A stretch of 64,000 bases of DNA from Winslowiella toletana (GTDB lineage Bacteria > Pseudomonadota > Gammaproteobacteria > Enterobacterales > Enterobacteriaceae), in assembly GCF_017875465.1 (NCBI RefSeq), contig NZ_JAGGMQ010000002.1, forward strand, positions 71,503 to 135,502, read 5' to 3'. Made by a program: the position numbers and the translations under genes. Each line of letters starts with the position of its first letter. Positions within the stretch are counted from its first letter, which is position 1. The notes under the pieces were generated by a model. The model was not told where the DNA came from. It searched no databases and saw only the letters and a program-made list of their open reading frames with translations. Shown one piece after another: positions 8,687-17,096 of the stretch.

Positions 8687-9028
8687 TCACTGATACGCAT
8701 AACGCAGCGTTGCTGCCTGATTCGCCAGCTTTAGTGCTGAGCGGCGAGCCTGGCTATACGAGCGAAACACTTCCCCTGGAGCGTTGAGTGAACCAAACCG
8801 GTGATTGCCGTAAAAAGTGCCGGACCGAGTGAGTATGCCCGACGTCCATTTTCCAGAAGGTAACTGATGAATCTGAATCTTAAAGCTCAGTGAGCCGGCA
8901 CGATTCGTTATCCACTCCTCTTTACTGTTTGCGACAGCGACGCGATCACACTTGGATATAACGGCAGCAGACAAACTAGAAAAAAAGGCTTTTATGGAAA
9001 AGGATGTTGCTAGTGAAAGGGTATGCAT
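8687..9028 (-). CDS. Hypothetical plasmid protein, 113 residues
   Basis: Not recognised. The ATG at 9028 has GGAG seven bases upstream. The N terminus (about 1-25) is moderately hydrophobic; the rest holds FKIQIHQLPSGKWTSGILTRSGTFYGNHRFGSLNAPGEVFRSYSQARRSALKLANQ, which reads like a small beta-strand domain with a tyrosine and glycine-rich core followed by a helix. The next gene upstream (9128-9475) has a similar layout (FHSRVWFDDQRYHAIV then KAAAKAAQLA) and the same leader DNA, so the two may be distant paralogues. Confidence 0.6.
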   Translation of the reverse strand: MHTLSLATSFSIKAFFSSLSAAVISKCDRVAVANSKEEWITNRAGSLSFKIQIHQLPSGKWTSGILTRSGTFYGNHRFGSLNAPGEVFRSYSQARRSALKLANQAATLRYAYQ

Positions 9029-9030
9029 GG

Positions 9031-9075
9031 TGTTTCTCCGGTTGAGGGGGAAACACCTGCCCTGTCGGGAAGATG
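9031..9075 (-). promoter_or_regulatory. Leader element A (shared with the gene at 9475)
   Basis: On the minus strand the DNA before the ATG at 9028 contains GGGAAACATCTTCCCGACAG and then GGCAGGTGTTTCC. Nearly the same block precedes the ATG at 9475 at a similar distance. The GGAAACA / TGTTTCC parts are complementary and could pair as a hairpin in the leader RNA. Confidence 0.55.
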
Positions 9076-9127
9076 TTTCCCGATGGGCATTCGCAGAGCG
9101 AATGTTATGGTTCAGACGTCTGTGCTG

Positions 9128-9475
9128 TTACATCTGAGCAGTGAACACCCGTAAAGATGCAGCGTCAGACGTGGCAAGCTGTGCGGCTTTCGCAGCAGCC
9201 TTATGCGTAAAATGCTTACCGTGCCGGCTGAAAATGAATTCATCACCGGGCTGGCCGTTAACCGACGTTCTTGCCATGACTATGGCGTGATAACGTTGAT
9301 CATCAAACCAGACGCGGGAATGAAACTCGTAATGACCGGAAGGTGAAGCGAGCCACGAAGTTCCTCTGAGCGCAGCCTTAAGGTCTGGACATTCAGACGC
9401 AACACGGGTTGCAACTGACAGAACCAGATCGAATGGCAAACGTAGTTCTTTCAGGAACGAGCGGGTGATAGACAT
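9128..9475 (-). CDS. Hypothetical plasmid protein, 115 residues
   Basis: Not recognised. The ATG at 9475 is chosen because GGAGAG lies directly upstream; the longer frame back to 9628 would read through the conserved leader DNA. The protein has an N-terminal helical part (MSITRSFLKELRLPFDLVLS), a WLASPSGHYEFHSRVWFDDQRYHAIVMARTS beta-rich core, and an alanine-rich C-terminal helix. It probably belongs to the same plasmid housekeeping set as the following genes at 8687 and 8488. Its arrangement resembles that of the 113-residue neighbour. Confidence 0.6.
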   Translation of the reverse strand: MSITRSFLKELRLPFDLVLSVATRVASECPDLKAALRGTSWLASPSGHYEFHSRVWFDDQRYHAIVMARTSVNGQPGDEFIFSRHGKHFTHKAAAKAAQLATSDAASLRVFTAQM

Positions 9476-9489
9476 AGTCTCTCCATTAA

Positions 9490-9534
9490 ACAGAGAAACA
9501 TGTGCCCTGTCGGGAATGTTTCCCCGTAGGACGA
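9490..9534 (-). promoter_or_regulatory. Leader element B (copy of the block at 9031)
   Basis: Minus-strand block GGGGAAACATTCCCGACAGG followed by GCACATGTTTC, matching leader element A upstream of 9028. GAAACAT and ATGTTTC can pair. Conservation of the non-coding DNA in front of two neighbouring genes suggests shared control. Confidence 0.55.
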
Positions 9535-9589
9535 AGGCCGAAGCCGGATGGTTAAATGTACCCTCATCGCCAGGCAGTAGGAGCCGTGA

Positions 9590-9712
9590 TTGACGATATC
9601 TGCTTCCAAAGGTGAGCAGATGTACCACACTGATGTGTTCTCCCTTTCAGGCTACAGGAGTGTTATTTCAGCTACCCGAAGGCGGTCATCTCAAGCCACT
9701 GACCATTGGTGG
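9590..9712. repeat. Direct repeat R1 beside the integrase gene
   Basis: About 123 bp beginning TTGACGATATCTGCTTCCA and ending ACCATTGGTGG, matching 11381-11504 with roughly one mismatch in ten by eye. Both copies are in the same orientation and flank the integrase gene, like att or res sites. Confidence 0.8.
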
Positions 9713-9782
9713 TTGTCCGAAGACAACGTAAGAAGCGTTTTAATAATAGCGCCTAAATAAGATAAATGGCAAGAGCCATTTA

Positions 9783-10676
9783 TTAATCTTCATCATCAAC
9801 TCTGTTATAAACCCGGGCAACGTAAGCGCCACGTCCGTCACCGTGACCTAGATCCATTGAAACTAAGGCCTCAGCTTCTTTACGACTCATTCCATTTTCA
9901 AGGTGATAATTTACGGCATCCTGCGAATAAGCATACCTGAGGCTGTGTGGTGCATGTATCCCTGTCATTCCACTTTCACGTAATACGTTATGATAGCGAT
10001 CAAGCGCCTGATGAAGCGTTGGCTTGTCGATTAACTTTCCGTTATTTCCCTCAACGTATCGAACAGCGTCATTTAATAAACCAATGACTTTTTCTTTTTC
10101 AAAAATTGTCGCATCGCGTGGACGTCCGCCTTTAGTGCCAAAAACAACACGCACATTATCATTTCCGGCCTGTAAACTTTTCCTCCAGGTATTGAGTGAT
10201 TTGGCCGACTGAACGGTCTCCTCTGCGCGGAGACCAATATACCTTGCGAGTTGAACACTTATTGCAATCCCCCGATCCTTTTCTGAAACCAATGAAAGAA
10301 TTTCTTTAAGACGTGAATCAGAAATCGCAACTTTAGTTCCCTCCCTACTGGCTCCTGAAATATTAAGCGCCTGGTTACTCAGTTTTTCATGCGTCGGATT
10401 AGCAAGTACATTACGCCCTCCCTGTGTAAGAATTGATCGCAACGCAGCCATTTCATTTTGCAGCGTTCGGGACGATATATTTTCACCCTGACGGCTGCGG
10501 ATATAATTTTCGATATGTTTTGTTTTAATATGGCTTACGTCCCGAATCTGAATATTAAGGTTTGCCAGTCGCTCCGAAAAGCGACTGGCAATCTTTGAAC
10601 GATCAGAAATCGTTTTAAAACTTCCTCCGCCCTGACGTGCGAGCGTGACGAGTTGCTTACCTAATTTTCCAGACAC
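9783..10676 (-). CDS. Tyrosine site-specific integrase
   Basis: A phage-type tyrosine recombinase of about 297 residues. An N-terminal SAM-like core-binding region contains SHIKTKHIENYIRSRQGENISSRTLQNEMAALRSIL. The catalytic domain shows the first arginine in ARYIGLRAEETVQ, the HSLRYAYSQDAV box (H-x-x-R) and a C-terminal LGHGDGRGAYVARVYNRV segment with the tyrosine. The GTG at 10676 is preferred as start since GGAGA lies seven bases upstream and the family-like sequence starts there; the frame extends to 10808. It sits between 124-bp direct repeats, so it may resolve or integrate that segment. Confidence 0.82.
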   Translation of the reverse strand: MSGKLGKQLVTLARQGGGSFKTISDRSKIASRFSERLANLNIQIRDVSHIKTKHIENYIRSRQGENISSRTLQNEMAALRSILTQGGRNVLANPTHEKLSNQALNISGASREGTKVAISDSRLKEILSLVSEKDRGIAISVQLARYIGLRAEETVQSAKSLNTWRKSLQAGNDNVRVVFGTKGGRPRDATIFEKEKVIGLLNDAVRYVEGNNGKLIDKPTLHQALDRYHNVLRESGMTGIHAPHSLRYAYSQDAVNYHLENGMSRKEAEALVSMDLGHGDGRGAYVARVYNRVDDED

Positions 10677-11588
10677 TGCATATCTCCTTTCAGAACCCAC
10701 TGCTGTAGGCCGGCAACCCCACAGCAGTGTGACTCTGAATATGTACATATCTTCCCCGATGACACGGTTGCTTTTGCGCTTCCTGCGTCTCGACTGGTAT
10801 CTGTGCATCGGGGCGGCGAAATGTTGAGTTCTTGCGAGGCTCCCCAGGTCTCTGACCTGTTTGCGGCTTGCGCCGTGCTGACGTTAGTCAGTCTGCCTCC
10901 GTACACCAGTTTCCTGATGTCGCCATCGATACCGAGTCGATCATTCTCCTTCTAATAAAACGCCCTTAACGGGTTGATCGTTAACGTCGCGTTGTGGTTG
11001 ATAAATAGCCAGCTGAGCACCTGAAAACACGTAATACGTGCACGTCAGATTGTACCGGCATGGTGAAAACCGCACTGTGCGTGGGTTTGACCGTTATGCG
11101 CTGCGCGCGTCACTTTGTTCTCGTTTCACTCGAACCAAAGTGACGCCGCGCAGCTTCATGCTCCTAATGCGTCTTCCGCAAGCGCCCAAATGTTCCAAAT
11201 GGGCTTATGCGTCATTGCAAAAGTCGTATGCAGCTCAGGGCGTATCCCTGATAAATCTCATAACGTAAGTGAATAAAGCATCGTTGAGGATGCCTTGTCT
11301 GAAGACGCCAGGCGTATGTGAAAGCCCAGGCTTTGGTGAGTGAACAAGTACCCCAATCGTCGCGTCGTAGGTGCGCATTGTTGACGATATCTGCTTCCAG
11401 GAGTGAGCAGATGTACCACACTGATGTGTTCTCCCTTTCAGGCTGCAGGAGTGTTTTTTCAGCTACCCGAAGGCGGTCCTCTCAAGCTATCGGACCATTG
11501 GTGGCCGTCATTAGACGACTTGTAACAGTTGAAAAGGTATCAATCAGACTGTAGAAATGTCAACTATGAATAGTCGAAAATACTAAAA
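10677..11588. other. Non-coding region upstream of integrase
   Basis: About 900 bp without a convincing gene. It holds repeat R2 (11381-11504) and a strong inverted repeat near 11108-11143 (GTCACTTTG / CAAAGTGAC). Small open frames in several phases lack ribosome binding sites. The content fits a replication or partition-associated control region. Confidence 0.5.
11381..11504. repeat. Direct repeat R2 beside the integrase gene
   Basis: About 124 bp nearly matching 9590-9712, same orientation, offset about 1.79 kb. Together with R1 it brackets the integrase gene and the non-coding stretch upstream of it. Confidence 0.8.
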
Positions 11589-12230
11589 ATGGAGCAAATG
11601 GAATTTATGGACTGGCTGAGAAATATAGGTTTCTTCATCCCATTAATAGCTATAGTTGTTAGCTTAAATGCAAGACTTAAAACTTTTAACAATGAGAGAA
11701 TATCAGTCTACAAGGACATGAAATCTCTTTCATCCGAACTGGAAATGGAAGGTTATGAGATAAAGGTAATTGATGATGAGTTAAAGAAACTAATAGTACG
11801 AGAAGTAACCGGGATAGTTGAGATCACACCCGCAAGAAGATTAATGAAAATCCTTAGTTGCAACCCAAACCTAGACTCATTTAAAATAAAAAGATTGAAA
11901 TCTTTGATTCGATCAATCCGCGAAACAGAGCATTTAAACAAAGAGGAAATAGCTGAGGTTAAATTTAATTTAAATAAAAAACTCTATAAGAAAAGTGCGA
12001 AAGAAGGCGCTATTTACATATTTGCATTTCTTATAGGGTATATAACATTCCTCTTCTCTGGATTGTCATCTCTTGCAGATAAGGATTATCTATGGGCAAG
12101 CATTCAAATAATCATGTCATTCGCACTGCTAATAGCAATGATGCTCACAAAGGCATCCTACCCAGCGCCATGGAATTACAGGAAACATAAAAAATTTACT
12201 GACGAACTCAATTCATACAAAAGCCATTAA
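11589..12230 (+). CDS. Hypothetical membrane protein, three predicted TM segments
   Basis: Not recognised. It encodes 213 residues from an AT-rich gene. A hydrophobic segment near the N terminus (IGFFIPLIAIVVSL) is followed by a long charged helical cytoplasmic or periplasmic region (about 30-140, lysine and glutamate-rich) and two more membrane segments (IYIFAFLIGYITFLFSGL and IQIIMSFALLIAMMLT). No catalytic motif is visible. The low GC compared with its surroundings suggests recent acquisition. It lies between repeat R2 and the iteron array and is not obviously part of an operon. Confidence 0.65.
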   Translation: MEQMEFMDWLRNIGFFIPLIAIVVSLNARLKTFNNERISVYKDMKSLSSELEMEGYEIKVIDDELKKLIVREVTGIVEITPARRLMKILSCNPNLDSFKIKRLKSLIRSIRETEHLNKEEIAEVKFNLNKKLYKKSAKEGAIYIFAFLIGYITFLFSGLSSLADKDYLWASIQIIMSFALLIAMMLTKASYPAPWNYRKHKKFTDELNSYKSH

Positions 12231-12534
12231 AAAATACAAATAACATAAAAAACCACACCAAGCTGGAAATTGACATGCGTAAAAATGTTGTGGTTTTCTA
12301 TTAAAAATACAGACGCACAACTCAAAATATATGTTGGTAGAATTAAAATAATACATCAATCAATAACGTATTATTGATGTTAAATATCAATTATAACGTT
12401 AACAACCTGTGTTGATAAAGATATGGGGCTAACAAAATATTCAGGCCAACCCTAACGCACCTTTATAGCTGAGTTTTGTAATTATATTTAATTTTAGAAC
12501 TAGAGCTGCCAGCAAATGAGCTGCGAGCCCTGAC
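12231..12534. other. AT-rich non-coding region before the iterons
   Basis: About 300 bp of AT-rich DNA with no gene. Contains several TTATTGATGTTAA-like direct repetitions but no clear site. Probably part of the origin neighbourhood. Confidence 0.4.
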
Positions 12535-13385
12535 ATGGGAATAAGCCCTACTTATGAGCCAGCAGGCGCGGTCGTGCGCAGAAAGATATCGAGTGGGAAT
12601 CCCCCCTACTTTTGCAGGAGTGAGCGGCCGGCCAGTCAGCTGCGCGCCGTCATATGGGAATCAGCCCTACTTTTGAACCGGCGGGCACGGCCGGGCGCAG
12701 AATGATATCGAGTGGGAATCCCCCCTACTTTTTAACCCGTGGGCACGGCCGGGTGCAGAATGGCATTGTGTGGGAATCCCCCCTACTTTTGCAGAAGCGA
12801 GCGGCCGGCCAGTCAGCCGTGCGCCGTCATATGGGAATCAGCCCTACTTTTGAACCGGCGGGCACGGCCGGGCGCAGAATGGCATTGAGTGGGAATCCCC
12901 CCTACTTTTGCAGGAGTGAGCGGCCACCCAGTCAGCTGCGCGCCTTCATATGGGAATCCCCCCTACTTTTTAACCCGTGGGCACGGCCGGGTGCAGAATG
13001 GCATTGTGTGGGAATCCCCCCTACTTTTGCAGGATTGAGCGGCCGGCCAGTCAGCTGCGCGCCGTCATATGGGAATCAGCCCTACTTTTAACCGGCGGGC
13101 ACGGCCGGGCGCAGAATGGCATTGAGTGGGAATCCCCCCTACTTTTGCAGGAGTGAGCGGCCACCCAGTCAGCTGCGCGCCTTCATATGGGAATCCCCCC
13201 TACTTTTTAACCCGTGGGCACGGCCGGGTGCAGAATGGCATTGTGTGGGAATCCCCCCTACTTTTGCAGGATTGAGCGGCCGGCCAGTCAGCTGCGCGCC
13301 GTCATATGGGAATCAGCCCTACTTTTAACCGGCGGGCACGGCCGGGCGCAGAATGGCATTGAGTGGGAATCCCCCCTACTTTTGC
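12535..13385. repeat. Iteron array (about 15 iterons), candidate origin
   Basis: The motif TGGGAATCnnCCCTACTTTT (variants TGGGAATCAGCCCTACTTTT and TGGGAATCCCCCCTACTTTT) recurs about every 57-60 bp, starting near 12535, 12593, 12653, 12712, 12770, 12831, 12889, 12950, 13008, 13069, 13127, 13187, 13245, 13306 and 13363. Two alternating GC-rich spacers (one containing GCGGCC-CAGTCAGC, one containing GGGCACGGCCGGG) make a two-iteron unit of about 118 bp; a four-iteron block of about 237 bp is itself duplicated (12889-13126 and 13127-13362). The open frames running through this repeat are artefacts. It lies just downstream of the rep gene, as copy-control (inc) arrays do. Confidence 0.9.
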
Positions 13386-13423
13386 AGGAGTGAATGGCCG
13401 GAACGTTTGACGTGAAATATGAT

Positions 13424-14116
13424 TTAAACACCGTTCTTTTGATAAATATTGAAAATCATTTTTCCATTATTATCAGCTTGATAGGTAACACTTAGCGGAG
13501 TTTTATCGTTAATTTGTCGCAGGGCTGGTTCAAGAAATGATCTTTTTAATTCTGCGCTATTGTTGCGCTGCGAATCTGGCAGCATGAAACGATCCGCCAA
13601 CCACTCATGACTAGTCTTCCAGATCCCGGTGCTACGGAACTGGCATAAGCTTTCATACAGCCTGACAGTGCGGGGATTTTTAAGGCTTCCACAATCTCTA
13701 AGCGAGTAAGTGGTGAACTGGTTCCCTAAAACGTAAAGGTAAGGCATTACACGGGGATTAAATTCGATTTCCCATTGCCCCTTACTTGAGCGGCCACCGG
13801 CTTCAATCAACCAAGGTAAAGCTCTGATGTCATTGCGACCATTCTTCGGGTAAAACAGAATAGATGCGCGCGATAGCTCAATCACGCCCTCCTTCACGTC
13901 GCGACTAGCCTGATTTCGACTTATATTGAAAATGTCTTCGTAATCAGATACTGCCACGTTGAATACTGGGCTTGCATCATCATTATCATCTGTAAAATAT
14001 GTTTGCATAAGGCATAACCAAAGAACACGTTTTGACTTCAATGAGAGATGATAGGCTGCTTCTGTCAACTCATTTGACTGTTTGACATTAATCTTTTTTT
14101 TCAATTGGTTAGCCAT
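13424..14116 (-). CDS. Replication initiator, Rep_3 superfamily
   Basis: A 230-residue plasmid Rep protein with the winged-helix fold of iteron-binding initiators. The first domain opens VKQSNELTEAAYHLSLKSKRVLWLCL, the usual start of Rep_3 proteins; the second winged helix is seen in GNQFTTYSLRDCGSLKNPRTVRLYESLCQF and the C-terminal ELKRSFLEPALRQIND region. The ATG at 14116 is preferred over the longer frame to 14338 because the longer one reads through the upstream iterons and ACAAGG precedes the ATG. Iterons of one sequence lie downstream (forward) and upstream (inverted), consistent with origin binding and autoregulation. Confidence 0.85.
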   Translation of the reverse strand: MANQLKKKINVKQSNELTEAAYHLSLKSKRVLWLCLMQTYFTDDNDDASPVFNVAVSDYEDIFNISRNQASRDVKEGVIELSRASILFYPKNGRNDIRALPWLIEAGGRSSKGQWEIEFNPRVMPYLYVLGNQFTTYSLRDCGSLKNPRTVRLYESLCQFRSTGIWKTSHEWLADRFMLPDSQRNNSAELKRSFLEPALRQINDKTPLSVTYQADNNGKMIFNIYQKNGV

Positions 14117-14204
14117 ATACTTAACCTTGTATGGGTAAATATTTATACCCCACAATACCGAAGAATACACACAAGTCAACACATTAAATCTCGACATCCT
14201 GATA

Positions 14205-14315
14205 TAGGGCAGATTCCCATACGGTTTAGGGCTAATTCCCATAGCAAGTAGGGTTGGTTCCCATATTAAGTAATGCGAATTCCCACATGATATAGGGCAA
14301 ATACCCACAAAGGTG
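14205..14315. promoter_or_regulatory. Upstream iterons in inverted orientation (rep operator or origin)
   Basis: On the minus strand five motifs related to the iteron occur between 14205 and 14315: GGGAATCTGCCCTATAT, GGGAATTAGCCCTAAAC, GGGAACCAACCCTACTT, GGGAATTCGCATTACTT and GGGTATTTGCCCTATAT. They point the opposite way to the 12535-13385 array and sit directly upstream of rep, where Rep would repress its own gene or open the origin. Confidence 0.75.
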
Positions 14316-14339
14316 GTTAGTTTTGATAATCTTATCAAT

Positions 14340-14420
14340 AGGTTACGCGACCTAAAAAGCCTTTAAAATACTTAAAAAACCCAAAAAAGCCTTTAAAAAT
14401 TATCACTGTGGATAAGTGTA
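14340..14420. other. AT-rich region with DnaA box (candidate origin melting site)
   Basis: Repeated AAAAAGCCTTTAAAA-type sequences (14357-14400) are followed by TGTGGATAA at 14407-14415, an exact DnaA box on the minus strand. An AT-rich repeat plus a DnaA box beside iterons and rep is the normal make-up of an iteron-plasmid origin. Confidence 0.7.
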
Positions 14421-14620
14421 TAACTTCGCTTGAGCACTGTAACCGTCCTCGCTTCGCTCAGCCGGTCAACCCCTCAGCGGCACAAAAACAAGTTTTGTAC
14501 CGCCTCACGGTTTCAGATTTAGATCGAGAGAGTTTCAGATTATCATCTATCGTTGACTACCGTTGACTTTGGTAGAGCAAGGGCAATAACCTAAGTTGAA
14601 GAACATAAAAGGGTTTGAAA

Positions 14621-14938
14621 ATGGCGCACAAACGAAAGATTTCTCAGGAAGAATGGGATCGTATTCTTCCGGCTATGGAAACCTTTGCGGATATAACAAC
14701 TCAGATAGCTTATCTGGTCTTGGTCAAAGATGAGAAACAATCAGACGTAGCTACCAACTTAGCGAGATCAAAACAAAATGTAGGCAATGCCGTGAAAAGA
14801 GTCTGGGACCTTTACACTGAACTTGAACATGCAGAGGGTAGAAAACTTCATTTCGTAAGTGTTTGGATCCCTGAAGAAGAGGCCATCAAAGTGAAGAAGA
14901 TAGCTGCCCAATTTCCGATCAATAAACTCAGTAGCTGA
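14621..14938 (+). CDS. KorA/TrfB-like transcriptional repressor
   Basis: A 105-residue DNA-binding protein resembling the TrfB/KorA repressor of IncP plasmids. The helix-turn-helix region reads QSDVATNLARSKQNVGNAVKRVW (KorA has ATSLGLTRGAVSQAVHRVW), and the C-terminal part HFVSVWIPEEEAIKVKKIA corresponds to KorA's dimerisation end. The ATG at 14621 follows a weak site; TTG at 14615 is in frame. It is transcribed away from rep, and two CGTTGACT repeats at 14551-14568 precede it, either a -35 region or an operator. It probably coordinates plasmid maintenance genes. Confidence 0.75.
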   Translation: MAHKRKISQEEWDRILPAMETFADITTQIAYLVLVKDEKQSDVATNLARSKQNVGNAVKRVWDLYTELEHAEGRKLHFVSVWIPEEEAIKVKKIAAQFPINKLSS

Positions 14939-15124
14939 TACAACCTACCCAGATTTAGTTACAACAATCTAATCACTTTGCATCTGTGTGCCAATCCTCA
15001 GCATCATGAATCTTTGAAGGCCACCCAGCCCGCCGACTAAATTTCCATCTGTTTCATAGGGCTGGCTTTGCTAATAGCTTTTAACATCCCCTACCACTTG
15101 CCAGTCTAATTCCTTCATATAATA
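14939..15124. other. Intergenic region before the SOS box
   Basis: No gene seen. AT-rich DNA leading to the umuD promoter. Confidence 0.4.
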
Positions 15125-15140
15125 CTGTACATAAAAACAG
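15125..15140 (+). promoter_or_regulatory. LexA (SOS) box of umuD
   Basis: CTGTACATAAAAACAG matches the LexA consensus CTGT-N8-ACAG exactly in its outer bases. It lies 68 bp upstream of the umuD start, so the gene is expected to be induced by DNA damage. Confidence 0.88.
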
Positions 15141-15208
15141 TGTTTATCAAAAGGGGGAATGTATGACCTTTCTACTACTAAAAATTATCATTTTAGGGCT
15201 TTTCACAA

Positions 15209-15655
15209 ATGAACGGCGATAAACTTAGCGCACTCACCATCTTGTGCCCGCCGGAATCTTGCCCTCAGCTCAGAGTACCGCTATTTGCTGACCCATGCGC
15301 CGCAGGGTTCCCCTCCCCTGCCCAGGATTACGTCGAGTCAGAGCTTGATCTAAATGAACTCTGCATACGTCGGCGAGCATCAACGTTCTTCGTTCGTGCA
15401 AGTGGTAGCAGCATGCAGGAGTTAGGCTTATTTGACGGTGATGTTATGGTTGTTGATCGGGCTGAAGAGGCCTCTCAGGGCGATATCGTTATAGCTGAAG
15501 TGAATGGAGAGTTCACAGTGAAACGTCTCCAATTGCAGCCATGTCTCGCTTTGCTACCAATGAATCCGTCCTACCCGGTAATTTATCCTGAAGATCTGCA
15601 ATTGCTCGGTGTGGTCACTTGGTGGTTTAACAGCACGCGAGCTCGCCGGAGGTAA
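15209..15655 (+). CDS. umuD: UmuD-like SOS mutagenesis protein
   Basis: A 148-residue S24-family protein, the regulatory partner of DNA polymerase V. The RecA-stimulated self-cleavage site is the CAAGFPSPAQDYV segment (Ala-Gly). The serine of the Ser-Lys dyad lies in RASGSSMQELG and the lysine in FTVKRL. Length and motif order match UmuD/MucA. A LexA box lies upstream. A short in-frame-overlapping peptide frame (15164-15223) starts before it and might be a leader. Unusually, no umuC follows; two 5'-truncated umuC genes are found 9 kb and 24 kb away. Confidence 0.9.
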   Translation: MNGDKLSALTILCPPESCPQLRVPLFADPCAAGFPSPAQDYVESELDLNELCIRRRASTFFVRASGSSMQELGLFDGDVMVVDRAEEASQGDIVIAEVNGEFTVKRLQLQPCLALLPMNPSYPVIYPEDLQLLGVVTWWFNSTRARRR

Positions 15656-15959
15656 GCGTCTTCAGGCGGTGGCCCGTAATACCAGGCCGAAAGTCCGGTT
15701 CATCAGGCCAGAATGTCAGGAAGCCCTGATTGACGGGCACCTTATTGCAGGTTGCCAAGTCACCCATAAAAAATGTCATTCACCGGGGCTGTCAACAGAG
15801 AAAAGGTAATAACGTAAAAGTTGCCAGGGTGATTTTTATGTTTTTCCGGCCAACGCTGGGAGGAGATTGGGGCGCAGCTATGCAGGTGTTTTTTCGACCA
15901 TCATTCCGAGAATGAAAGGTTCATAGCTGCGCCGGTTGATAAAGTTAACCAGGTCGCAA
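15656..15959. other. Non-coding gap where umuC would be expected
   Basis: About 300 bp after umuD with no umuC and no other recognisable gene. The overlapping short frames show no family features. It marks an old deletion or rearrangement point of the umuDC operon. Confidence 0.5.
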
Positions 15960-16970
15960 TCAGCGACGTAAATCGATAACCATACGACCACGGATCTGGC
16001 CCTGCTCCATCTCTTTAAAAATAGTGTTGATATCCTCCAGAGGACGTAGCGCTACTTTAGGCACCACTTTACCCTCAGCAGCAAACTGGAAAGCTTCGGC
16101 AAGATCCTGACGGGTGCCAACCAGTGATCCCAGTACCTGAATGCCGTCCAGCACTAAACGAGGAATATTGAGGCTCATAGACTCGGGCGGTAAACCCACG
16201 GCTACAACACGCCCTCCGGCCCTTACAGAATCAACAGCCGAGTTGAACGCGGCTTTCGCGACTGCAGTCACCACGGCAGCATGGGCGCCCCCGGTTTTTT
16301 CCTGAACCACTTTCGCGGCATCTTCACTTCGTGAATTAATTGTCAAATCTGCGCCCATACTCGCAGCGAGCTTGAGCTGTTCATCGTTAACGTCAATGGC
16401 AATGACTTTTGCGTTGAAAACATTCTTTGCATATTGCAGCGCAAGGTTTCCCAGCCCGCCAAGGCCGTAGACAGCGATCCATTGACCAGGTTTTATCTGG
16501 GAAACTTTAACAGCTTTATAAGTGGTCACTCCTGCACAGCTGATACTACTGGCAGCCGGTGAGTCAAGGCCATCCGGTACTTTAACCGCATAGTCAGCCA
16601 CCACTATGCACTCTTCAGCCATCCCACCATCAGCGGTATAGCCTGCGTTGATAACATCCCGGCACAAGGTTTCATTGCCGCTGTTACAGTATTCACAGTG
16701 GCCGCACCCCTGAAAGAACCATGCCACAGAAGCACGATCGCCGGGTTTCAGCGACGTAACACCATCTGCTACCTCTTTAACTAATCCGATCCCTTCATGG
16801 CCAAGGATGACACCGGTTTTATCCCCAAAATCACCGTTTTTCACATGCAGGTCGGTATGGCAGACACCACAACACTCCATTGTCAGTAGTGCCTCGCCAT
16901 GCCTGAGCGGGCGTAACACTCTGTCAGTAACATCAACCAGGTTATCTTTAGTCACTACTGCAGCTTTCAT
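15960..16970 (-). CDS. adhP: Zinc-dependent alcohol dehydrogenase (AdhP type)
   Basis: A 336-residue medium-chain, NAD-dependent alcohol dehydrogenase that interconverts primary alcohols and aldehydes. Catalytic zinc ligands are visible in [10 protein letters not shown] (Cys-37 region) and GHEGIG; the structural zinc site is the [16 protein letters not shown] four-cysteine loop; the Rossmann motif is [15 protein letters not shown] with the adenine-binding acid in VIAIDVND. All key residues are present and the length is normal for AdhP. The start at 16970 is preceded by GGAGAAAACG. It stands alone, its upstream region ending at IS903. It may help in detoxification or use of alcohols. Confidence 0.93.
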   Translation of the reverse strand: MKAAVVTKDNLVDVTDRVLRPLRHGEALLTMECCGVCHTDLHVKNGDFGDKTGVILGHEGIGLVKEVADGVTSLKPGDRASVAWFFQGCGHCEYCNSGNETLCRDVINAGYTADGGMAEECIVVADYAVKVPDGLDSPAASSISCAGVTTYKAVKVSQIKPGQWIAVYGLGGLGNLALQYAKNVFNAKVIAIDVNDEQLKLAASMGADLTINSRSEDAAKVVQEKTGGAHAAVVTAVAKAAFNSAVDSVRAGGRVVAVGLPPESMSLNIPRLVLDGIQVLGSLVGTRQDLAEAFQFAAEGKVVPKVALRPLEDINTIFKEMEQGQIRGRMVIDLRR

Positions 16971-17096
16971 CGTTTTCTCCGTTTAGGGATTTGAGGGCCA
17001 ACCGTACGAGAACGTACGGCAAGCGGTAAATAACCATCTGAAAATTCAATTAGTAGACAAGGATATCCGATAAATGCTCTTTTTATAATTAAAAGG

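Noticed and set aside
9128..9628. 166-residue version of the gene starting at 9628
   Set aside because: The extra N terminus runs through the duplicated leader; GGAGAG directly precedes the ATG at 9475.
12654..13328. Long open frames (145 and 70 codons) inside the iteron array
   Set aside because: They translate a tandem repeat, have no ribosome binding site and repeat the same residues; they arise from repeat phasing.
12535..13385. CRISPR array
   Set aside because: Repeats are evenly spaced but the spacers are of two recurring types, no cas genes are present and a rep gene is adjacent; iterons explain it better.
13424..14338. Longer Rep start at 14338
   Set aside because: The extra 74 residues read through upstream iterons; the ATG at 14116 has a better binding site and matches Rep_3 proteins.
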